A DNA stretch of 6,831 bases, from contig CAJWIA010000080.1 in assembly GCA_913040765.1 (NCBI GenBank), positions 1 to 6,831 of the forward strand, given 5' to 3'. Source of the stretch: an uncultured Anaerolineales bacterium (GTDB lineage Bacteria; Chloroflexota; Anaerolineae; Anaerolineales; UBA11657). Within the stretch, counting starts at the first letter, position 1; every line of letters starts with the position of its first letter. Shown here one piece after another: positions 1 through 5,347 of this stretch. Position numbers and translations under genes: made by a program. The notes under the pieces were generated by a model. That model saw only the letters and a program-made list of their open reading frames with translations. It was not told the DNA's origin and did not search any database.

Positions 1-1260
1 GAGATTGGCGATCTGGCTCTTTCCTTTGAAACTATGCGGAGCGAATTAGCAACTGCACGAGAAGCATCTGAACTTTGGACAGAACAACTTGAGAGGCGAG
101 TAGACCAACGCACAAAAGCATTGCGCGCGTTGGTGGAAATCAGTGCTGATATAACCTCAGAATTAGATTTAAATCACGTGCTAAGCTCAATAGTACACAA
201 TTGCCGGCAGCTAATAGGAGCTGACCTAGCTGTACTCTGTATGATTAAGGTAAGGACTCAGACTATTAACGTAGCTAGTGTCAGTGGAGAGAAGGATGCC
301 ATCATCAGCAAGCATAAGCCACTAAATATGGGAAATGTCGAGAATGTAATCGAAAAAGGCCAGACTATCTCATGTTCAGGCCGCGAGGTATGTTCAATGA
401 TTGCAACCGCATACACTGGTGCGCACATCGCCGCACCAGTGCGCGTAGGAGATCAGGTGTTAGGCGCACTCTGTGTCAGCCATCGCCAAAAAGACAGTTT
501 TTCATCTGAAGCACCCAATCTACTAACCTTACTAGCTAATTCGGCTGCAATTGCATTGTCGAATGCACAACTTTTCAATAAGGCAAAAACTGTAGCAACA
601 ATCTTGGAGCGAGAACGTATAGCCGCCGAGATGCATGATGGTTTAGCACAGACATTGGGTTACATAAACCTACAGGTAGATCAGGCACTCGCTACTTCCG
701 ACAACGGACAATCAAACCAAGTCCGGGAATACCTACTACGTATACAGCCTGCAATACAGAACGCCTATGATGCCACGCGGCGCATGTTAATAGGTGCAAC
801 TGAATCCCATCTTTCAGAACAGAAATTCGAGATGCAACTGAAGGAGATATTGGAGGAATTCCAGCAAAAAACTGGATTGATGACTGAGTTGCACATGGAA
901 AGCGCATCTTTCTTAGCTTTCCCAAATCAATTTCAACACCAACTGCTGCATATTATTAAAGAGAGCCTCATCAATGTACAGAAACATGCCTCTGCCTCGC
1001 TAGTAGAAGTAACTGTAGAAGCTAGTCCCAAAACCACGGTGGTCACCATAATTGATGACGGATGTGGCTTCGATCTGACCGCCAAGTCCACAAACAAATC
1101 TGGACATCTAGGTCTTAAGATCATGCGAGGGCGTGCCGAACGGATAGGTGGTAAATTGGCAGTGACAAGTAAACCTGGGGAGGGTACTAATGTGACAGTC
1201 AAAGTACCATTGGAACAGGTTCTCAGTCAGTGGACATTGAAACAGGTTTCTAGCCAGTGA
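1..1260 (+). CDS. Sensor histidine kinase, HAMP-GAF-HisKA_3-HATPase (5' partial)
   Basis: This is the C-terminal 419 residues of a NarL-system sensor kinase that would autophosphorylate and pass phosphate to the response regulator encoded next. The frame is open from base 1. The first residues (EIGDLALSFETMRSEL) look like the end of a HAMP linker, so the true start and the transmembrane/sensor part lie upstream; the Met codon at 34 is internal. Numbering from that Met, a coiled-coil linker (about 8-32) is followed by a GAF domain (about 35-180). The HisKA_3 dimerization/phosphorylation box ERERIAAEMHDGLAQ has the phospho-acceptor His201 (codon 634-636). The ATPase domain shows the N box (KESLINVQKHA, about 309-319), the G1 box DDGCGFD (341-347) and the G2 region GHLGLKIMRGRAERIGG. 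The GAF domain has five cysteines (57, 69, 114, 120, 147), which is unusual and may mean redox or metal sensing. The last 16 codons contain a degenerate repeat. Family assignment is firm; the signal sensed is unknown. Confidence 0.95.
   Translation, partial: EIGDLALSFETMRSELATAREASELWTEQLERRVDQRTKALRALVEISADITSELDLNHVLSSIVHNCRQLIGADLAVLCMIKVRTQTINVASVSGEKDAIISKHKPLNMGNVENVIEKGQTISCSGREVCSMIATAYTGAHIAAPVRVGDQVLGALCVSHRQKDSFSSEAPNLLTLLANSAAIALSNAQLFNKAKTVATILERERIAAEMHDGLAQTLGYINLQVDQALATSDNGQSNQVREYLLRIQPAIQNAYDATRRMLIGATESHLSEQKFEMQLKEILEEFQQKTGLMTELHMESASFLAFPNQFQHQLLHIIKESLINVQKHASASLVEVTVEASPKTTVVTIIDDGCGFDLTAKSTNKSGHLGLKIMRGRAERIGGKLAVTSKPGEGTNVTVKVPLEQVLSQWTLKQVSSQ
1208..1259 (+). repeat. 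Degenerate 27-bp-period tandem repeat at the kinase 3' end
   Basis: The 25 bases at 1208-1232 match those at 1235-1259 at 20 of 25 positions by eye, with a period of 27 bp (nine codons). In protein this gives LEQVLSQW then LKQVSSQ. The second copy ends with the GTG that starts the response regulator, so an old duplication may have shaped this overlap. Confidence 0.65.
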
Positions 1261-1940
1261 GCACAGCCCACAATAAGTTAGCCCGTGTTCTAATAGTGGA
1301 TGACCACGAGCTCTTTCGTCAGGGTATCGCCAATCTAGTCAACGAGCAGTCAGACATGGAAATTGTAGGTGAAGCCAAAGATGGTCTAGAAGCATATTAC
1401 AGAGCCACAGCCCTCAAACCTGATTTGATACTACTCGATATCAACATGCCTGATATGGATGGTCTAGAAGCAATAAAACGGATTCGTGCCGATTTACCAG
1501 AGTGTATTGTGGTAATGTTGACTGTACATGAAGAAGATGAAAAGCTCTTCAAATCCATACGTGCAGGCGCAAAGGGATACGTACTAAAAAACGCACCTTC
1601 CAGTGAGTTCCTCAAGATGTGTAGGCAAGCACTTAGCGGAGAAGCTGCACTGTCAGCCCGTCTGTCAGCCAGGATATTGACAGAATTCGCGCGCGAGTCC
1701 GACAAAGTGGACAAGTATCAGAAAGATGTAGATGAAGGTAAAATTGATCCACTCACCATGCGAGAGAAAGAGGTACTCTCTTACGCCAGCCAAGGAATGA
1801 CAAACAGAGAAATTGCCCGACATCTTACGCTAAGCGTACACACTGTTAAAAGCCATATACGTAGTATTTTAGCTAAGTTAAACGTGGACAGTCGATATGC
1901 GGCCTCTGATTATGCTAAACACACTGATATGATGTCCTAA
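1257..1940 (+). CDS. NarL/FixJ-family response regulator
   Basis: This 227-residue protein is a DNA-binding response regulator, probably the partner of the preceding kinase. The receiver domain (about 9-125) has the acidic pair Asp15-Asp16 (VLIVDDHELF), the phospho-acceptor Asp61 (LLDINMPDMDG), the switch Thr89 (VVMLT) and the conserved Lys111 (GYVLKNA). A linker of about 35 residues leads to a LuxR-type helix-turn-helix (about 164-222) with the typical LTMREKEVLSYASQGMTNREIA and VHTVKSHIRSILAKLNV stretches. The start is a GTG whose last two bases belong to the kinase TGA stop, giving a 4-bp overlap that implies translational coupling; no strong Shine-Dalgarno site is visible. Length is normal for the family. 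The nos genes begin 162 bp downstream on the same strand and are the obvious candidate target, but this is inferred from position only. Confidence 0.97.
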   Translation: MSTAHNKLARVLIVDDHELFRQGIANLVNEQSDMEIVGEAKDGLEAYYRATALKPDLILLDINMPDMDGLEAIKRIRADLPECIVVMLTVHEEDEKLFKSIRAGAKGYVLKNAPSSEFLKMCRQALSGEAALSARLSARILTEFARESDKVDKYQKDVDEGKIDPLTMREKEVLSYASQGMTNREIARHLTLSVHTVKSHIRSILAKLNVDSRYAASDYAKHTDMMS

Positions 1941-1971
1941 CAAACTACAAACGAACTAATTCTACTCAACC

Positions 1972-2001
1972 AAAAGAGCTCTCGATAGATAGCTCTTTTT
2001 T
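1972..2001 (+). terminator. Putative intrinsic terminator after the two-component operon
   Basis: AAAAGAGCT (1972-1980) pairs with AGCTCTTTT (1991-1999) around a 10-nt loop, and the run of six T at 1996-2001 overlaps the right arm. It begins about 30 bp after the response regulator stop. The stem is AU-rich, so it may be leaky. It would separate the kinase/regulator transcript from the nos transcript. Confidence 0.7.
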
Positions 2002-2004
2002 CAT

Positions 2005-2102
2005 CCCTTTTTCATGTACTGGAGGGATACATAAATCACTGTTTAGCAATTATAGTATGCGTAAGAACTAACAATATTAGAGTACTGAAACAGGAGGGCA
2101 AA
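2005..2102 (+). promoter_or_regulatory. Leader and probable promoter region of the nos block
   Basis: About 100 bp lie between the terminator and the CuA cupredoxin start, and this is the best place for a promoter for the nos genes. TATAGT at 2051-2056 resembles a -10 box, but no convincing -35 box lies 16-18 bp upstream, which would fit an activator-dependent promoter. An imperfect 13-bp palindrome CTAACAATATTAG (2068-2080) is a possible operator. No FNR/CRP-type TTGAT-N4-ATCAA site was found. The exact promoter is not resolved. Confidence 0.35.
2092..2098 (+). promoter_or_regulatory. Strong Shine-Dalgarno site for the CuA cupredoxin
   Basis: AGGAGGG sits 4 nt before the ATG at 2103 and fixes that start. 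The same CAGGAGG core recurs with 4-nt spacing before the membrane protein gene at 4772. Confidence 0.85.
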
Positions 2103-2639
2103 ATGAAAGCTTGGTCAATTCCCATCGTAATGGCAACGGTGCTTGCTGGTACAGTTACCTACGCATCGATCCCTATTCTTGCCCTAAATTCTACACTCGA
2201 CATAACAACACCAGACAATACTATACCTGGTCTAAAACGCTGGCCTGGCACATGGAATGAGGAAACAATTAAAGTTGAAATCGGCGAGGATCTTGGCCCA
2301 CCCGACGTCACTATTGATGTGAATGTAATGCGTCCAGTCTTTGCACCACCTACCATCACAGTAAAGAAAGGCCAAGTAGTGAAGTTACTACTACACGGTG
2401 TTGATAGTGGCCTTGCAGACATGCCCGGAGTGGAAGACGCAGTCGGATTGAAAGAATTCAGCGGCCATGGGTTCCAGCTAATGGGCCCATATGATGTGTG
2501 GGTCACCGGTATCCGCAAGGGTGTCACTCGGGAAGTAATGTTCAAAGCGGATGTTGCTGGTGAATTCGCTTTTGAATGTACGGTCTTTTGCAGTCCACAG
2601 CACTACATGATGCGTGGCACCTTCATTGTGGAAGAATAA
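2103..2639 (+). CDS. Membrane-anchored or secreted CuA-type cupredoxin (COX2/NosZ C-terminal-like)
   Basis: This 178-residue protein has an N-terminal hydrophobic segment (about 5-28), either a Sec signal or an uncleaved anchor, followed by a single cupredoxin domain (about 68-178). The C-terminal part carries the binuclear CuA signature C-x3-C-x3-H-x2-M as Cys159, Cys163, His167 and Met170 (CTVFCSPQHYMM). The upstream ligand histidine is best placed at His122 (SGHGFQL). This pattern is known from cytochrome oxidase subunit II and from the NosZ C-terminal domain. The protein lacks the two-helix membrane hairpin of a full COX2, and no oxidase subunit I gene is nearby. It sits immediately before nosZ with an aligned Shine-Dalgarno site, so I infer a role as electron carrier to NosZ or as a copper-loading partner. 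The gene ends in a 15-bp tandem duplication that also duplicates the stop codon. CuA binding is well supported; the role is not proven. Confidence 0.85.
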   Translation: MKAWSIPIVMATVLAGTVTYASIPILALNSTLDITTPDNTIPGLKRWPGTWNEETIKVEIGEDLGPPDVTIDVNVMRPVFAPPTITVKKGQVVKLLLHGVDSGLADMPGVEDAVGLKEFSGHGFQLMGPYDVWVTGIRKGVTREVMFKADVAGEFAFECTVFCSPQHYMMRGTFIVEE

Positions 2640-2657
2640 AAAGTGGAAGAATAAAAA
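2628..2657 (+). repeat. Perfect 15-bp tandem duplication over the cupredoxin stop codon
   Basis: GTGGAAGAATAAAAA occurs at 2628-2642 and again, directly abutting, at 2643-2657. The unit contains the last three codons (Val-Glu-Glu), the TAA stop and the next codon. Because 15 is a multiple of three, the second copy puts another TAA in the same frame. Confidence 0.95.
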
Positions 2658-2665
2658 ACCAATTT

Positions 2666-2670
2666 GGAGA
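2666..2670 (+). promoter_or_regulatory. Shine-Dalgarno site that decides the nosZ start
   Basis: GGAGA lies 8 nt before the ATG at 2679. An in-frame TTG at 2664 overlaps this site and would add five residues (MEKII), but it has no ribosome binding site of its own. The ATG is therefore preferred. Confidence 0.65.
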
Positions 2671-2678
2671 AAATAATT

Positions 2679-4646
2679 ATGACTATTGATACACAGGCAG
2701 TCAGGAAAGCGATTCTCACACCCGTTGTCATTACCTCGCTAATAGTCGGGCTCCTTGTTGGCGTCATCACGTTCGGGATAGTACTACGACCCGATGTGAC
2801 TTCAATGGGTAACAGTCAGTATAACCGACCATATCCGATGCCGCACCAATATTGGGCAACCACTGATGAATTTTATATGTTTGCTAGTGGAGGACAGCAG
2901 GGTGGTTTCTATGTATATGGCATACCTTCTATGAAATATCTTTCCGAGATACCTATTTTCGCTACTGATCAAGCCTGGGGCTGGACTCCAGAAAATCCGG
3001 AAGTCCGAAATATGTTCACTAATCCCTGGACCGGTGAAATTGTTGAACGCGGTGACACACATCATCCCTCCATGAGTCGTACTGATGGCGTTTATGATGG
3101 ACGCTGGATATTTATCAACGACAAAATGTATGGACGTGTAGCTCGCGTCGGGTTAGATACATTCCGTGCTGATGAGGTTGTTTGGATGCCAAACATCACC
3201 GGTGGTGTACACGGCTTCAGTGTAGGACCAAACACCGAGCTAGCCGTTCTTAATATCGAACACGAACAGGTCCCTGATCAAGTGATCCAAGAGCATCTAG
3301 GTATTGAAGTGGATCGAATCAATGGGCCTTATGTAGCTGGTTTTAATGGTATAGCAATTGATGGGCTACCAGGTGGGGATGGTACCATGGAAGTCGCCTG
3401 GCAGGTATGGGGACCATGGCATCACGACATGGCCCGTATCGGCTGGGGGGTAAGTGACGGATGGATTATCAACACTTCCTATAACTCTGAGCGTGCCCTG
3501 AGCGCCGTACCCATGTTCGGACGAGAGTATGACTACTTGTATTTCTGGAATATCGCCAGTATCGAAAAAGCGATCGCCGATGGCAAGTACGTTACCACAG
3601 AACAAGCACCAGATGTGGCGGTTATCTCCTGGAAAGATGTTGAGGTTTACATGACTAAAATACCACTCAATCCGCACGGTCTTGACATTTCTCCCACTGG
3701 AAAATATATCCTGACTAGTGGCAAAGCCACCACTCTGATTGTGGCGGTAGATATGGATATGGTACTGGAAGCGATTGAAAGCAGCGATTTTCAGGGTGAA
3801 GAGTTGGAAGTGCCTATTCTTACTACTGATTCGGTGCGTGCAGCTAGTATGGATCTAGGGCTCGGACCTACACATATAGAATTCGATAATAACGGCTTTG
3901 CTTATGTCGGTTTCTTTGTTGACTCGGATGCTAAAACAGTACCGTTAGGTGGTCCTTATATTGAGAAACATGGTATGGAGCCGTGGAAAGTAGTTGATGT
4001 ATTACCAGCACATTATAGTATTGGACATATATCTATTCCAGGTGGCGACTCAGCACAACCCTATGGCAAATACTTTATCGCCATGAACAAACTTGCCAAA
4101 GATACTTTCTTACCACATGGCCCATTAATCACCGAAAGTCATGAGTTGTTCTCTATAGATGAGCAACCCGCCGTGTTAATTGATCAGATGGCGTTAGGAC
4201 CAGAAACTCACTATTCACAAGGCATCCCGGTTTCTATGATCACACCCAATGTGCGCGGAGTATACACTCTTCCAGCGGAAACCGAGCCACCACGCGTAGA
4301 ATACGATTATGAGAATCAGGTCACGGACGTGTATATGGATGTGGTCCGCTCGTGGTTCACACCTGATATGTTCACCGTACCACAAGGTTGGCAAGTAAAT
4401 ATACATATGACCAGTCAGGAACAAGCGATGGATATTACGCACGGCTTAGCAGTTGATAACTACAATGTCAACACCTCAATTGACCCAGGAGAAATTAAGA
4501 CAATTGAGTTCATAGCGGATAAGGACGGTGTTCATTGGTTCTATTGTATGTGGTTCTGCAGTGAGTTACATATGGAAATGCGTGGCCGTATGATAGTTAT
4601 TCCTCAGGATGAATGGAACGCCGAATATGAATGGTCTCCTAGCTAA
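2679..4646 (+). CDS. nosZ: Nitrous oxide reductase (multicopper, CuZ + CuA)
   Basis: NosZ catalyses the last step of denitrification, N2O + 2 e- + 2 H+ to N2 + H2O, outside the cytoplasmic membrane. The 655-residue product has a hydrophobic segment at about 14-36 and no twin-arginine motif, so export by Sec, possibly as an anchored protein, is likely. The beta-propeller holds seven expected CuZ histidines: His128/His129 (GDTHHP), His178 (VHGF), His333 (NPHGL), His399 (GPTH), His450 or more likely His455-type HYSIGHI (second His at 450 in this numbering), and His511 (ETHYSQG). The stretch MNKLAKDTFLPHGPL is also NosZ-typical. The C-terminal cupredoxin domain (about 550-645) has CuA ligands His588 (ITHGL), Cys623, Trp625, Cys627, His631 and Met634 (CMWFCSELHMEMRGRM). 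Length is normal. The absent Tat signal and the neighbours resemble atypical (clade II-like) NosZ, but exact placement needs a tree. Identity is secure and all metal ligands appear intact, so it is probably active. Confidence 0.96.
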   Translation: MTIDTQAVRKAILTPVVITSLIVGLLVGVITFGIVLRPDVTSMGNSQYNRPYPMPHQYWATTDEFYMFASGGQQGGFYVYGIPSMKYLSEIPIFATDQAWGWTPENPEVRNMFTNPWTGEIVERGDTHHPSMSRTDGVYDGRWIFINDKMYGRVARVGLDTFRADEVVWMPNITGGVHGFSVGPNTELAVLNIEHEQVPDQVIQEHLGIEVDRINGPYVAGFNGIAIDGLPGGDGTMEVAWQVWGPWHHDMARIGWGVSDGWIINTSYNSERALSAVPMFGREYDYLYFWNIASIEKAIADGKYVTTEQAPDVAVISWKDVEVYMTKIPLNPHGLDISPTGKYILTSGKATTLIVAVDMDMVLEAIESSDFQGEELEVPILTTDSVRAASMDLGLGPTHIEFDNNGFAYVGFFVDSDAKTVPLGGPYIEKHGMEPWKVVDVLPAHYSIGHISIPGGDSAQPYGKYFIAMNKLAKDTFLPHGPLITESHELFSIDEQPAVLIDQMALGPETHYSQGIPVSMITPNVRGVYTLPAETEPPRVEYDYENQVTDVYMDVVRSWFTPDMFTVPQGWQVNIHMTSQEQAMDITHGLAVDNYNVNTSIDPGEIKTIEFIADKDGVHWFYCMWFCSELHMEMRGRMIVIPQDEWNAEYEWSPS

Positions 4647-4658
4647 AAGGAAATTTTC

Positions 4659-4682
4659 CGGCAAAAGTGTCGGCAAAAGTGT
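4659..4682 (+). repeat. Perfect 12-bp tandem duplication downstream of nosZ
   Basis: CGGCAAAAGTGT occurs at 4659-4670 and again at 4671-4682, directly abutting. The second copy runs into the left arm of the stem-loop at 4678. It is noncoding. Confidence 0.93.
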
Positions 4683-4718
4683 ATGGAGTGCAATAATCCA
4701 TCTCGCACTCCATACACT
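4678..4718 (+). other. Perfect 14-bp intercistronic stem-loop
   Basis: AGTGTATGGAGTGC (4678-4691) is exactly complementary to GCACTCCATACACT (4705-4718) around a 13-nt loop. No T-run follows, so it is not a standard intrinsic terminator. It lies 31 bp after the nosZ stop and 53 bp before the next start. A strong hairpin here may protect the nosZ transcript 3' end or mark an RNA-processing point, giving more nosZ mRNA than downstream mRNA. A DNA-binding dyad is the alternative. Confidence 0.85.
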
Positions 4719-4761
4719 AGCAAGAACGCTGTATCTACTCCCACTTTCCATGACTAGCACC

Positions 4762-4767
4762 AGGAGG
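4762..4767 (+). promoter_or_regulatory. Shine-Dalgarno site of the NosB-like gene
   Basis: AGGAGG lies 4 nt before the ATG at 4772, which supports that start and independent translation initiation after the hairpin. Confidence 0.8.
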
Positions 4768-4771
4768 TTCT

Positions 4772-5347
4772 ATGAATAGAAAAAGACCTCTGAAGCCCGC
4801 ATTGATAGCTGCAGCGCTCTTTCTAGTGTCATTACCATTACCATATTGGACCGTGATAATGAAAGCTCCCACTTATCCAGAAAGGAATCTTTCAATGCGA
4901 GTATATCCCACTCATTATGAGGGTGATATTCGTGAGTGGAATTTGATAGGCAACTTAGTAGGCGTCAAGGTTCCCCCTCCCATCCCTGATCTAGCATTTG
5001 AAATAGTCCCAGTGCTAATTGTGTTACTCACAATCATTAGTCTAATAGCAGCATTTGATCAACGTTGGTTAGCAGTATCCATGATAATGCCTTGGATATT
5101 ACTGATAGGACTGACTGCATTCACTCAATACTCTCTATACATCTTTGGTCATGATCTAGATCCCGACAGACCACTGCGTTATATAGAGCCATTCACACCA
5201 CCAGTAATTGGAATTAAGAAAATCGGAACATTACTCACGTTCCATCTTCCACATGTTGGATCATTTCTGTTTATAGCAGCATCATTACTTCTCTACTGGG
5301 GATATCGTACCCACAAAAAAGGGCTGGGCAAACAGGCTAAAGCATGA
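4772..5347 (+). CDS. NosB-like integral membrane protein of the nos cluster
   Basis: The 191-residue protein has four predicted membrane helices, at about 8-30, 76-95, 98-122 and 158-178, and a basic C-terminus (RTHKKGLGKQAK). Between helices 1 and 2 lies an extracytoplasmic stretch with KAPTYPERNLSMRVYP and NLIGNLVGVKVPPPIPDL. From memory, this resembles the APxYPEGL and NGxNHYIGM-type motifs of small membrane proteins encoded beside atypical nosZ genes (NosB and relatives). The later PFTPPVIGIKKIGTLLTFHLPHVG segment also fits that family. The biochemical role of NosB is not settled; it has been linked to electron transfer or assembly for NosZ. The gene is 125 bp after nosZ and overlaps the next gene by 4 bp (ATGA), so those two are translationally coupled. 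The assignment rests on remembered motifs and gene order, without an alignment, so no symbol is given. Confidence 0.65.
   Translation: MNRKRPLKPALIAAALFLVSLPLPYWTVIMKAPTYPERNLSMRVYPTHYEGDIREWNLIGNLVGVKVPPPIPDLAFEIVPVLIVLLTIISLIAAFDQRWLAVSMIMPWILLIGLTAFTQYSLYIFGHDLDPDRPLRYIEPFTPPVIGIKKIGTLLTFHLPHVGSFLFIAASLLLYWGYRTHKKGLGKQAKA

Noticed and set aside
34..36. ATG as the true start of the histidine kinase
   Set aside because: The frame is open to base 1 and the upstream residues look like the end of a HAMP domain, so the gene is truncated by the window.
1996..2015. Repeated TTTTTCAT (1997-2004 and 2008-2015)
   Set aside because: Low-complexity T-rich sequence at the terminator tail; too simple to call a meaningful repeat.
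2103..2639. Full cytochrome c oxidase subunit II
   Set aside because: The CuA motif fits, but there is only one N-terminal hydrophobic segment and no oxidase subunit gene nearby; the nosZ context fits better.
2664..2678. TTG start giving a five-residue longer NosZ
   Set aside because: The TTG overlaps the GGAGA ribosome binding site that serves ATG 2679 and has no site of its own.
2159..4760. Several minus-strand open frames of 64-128 codons
   Set aside because: They lie opposite the cupredoxin and nosZ genes, lack ribosome binding sites and recognisable domains, and are explained as antisense shadows.
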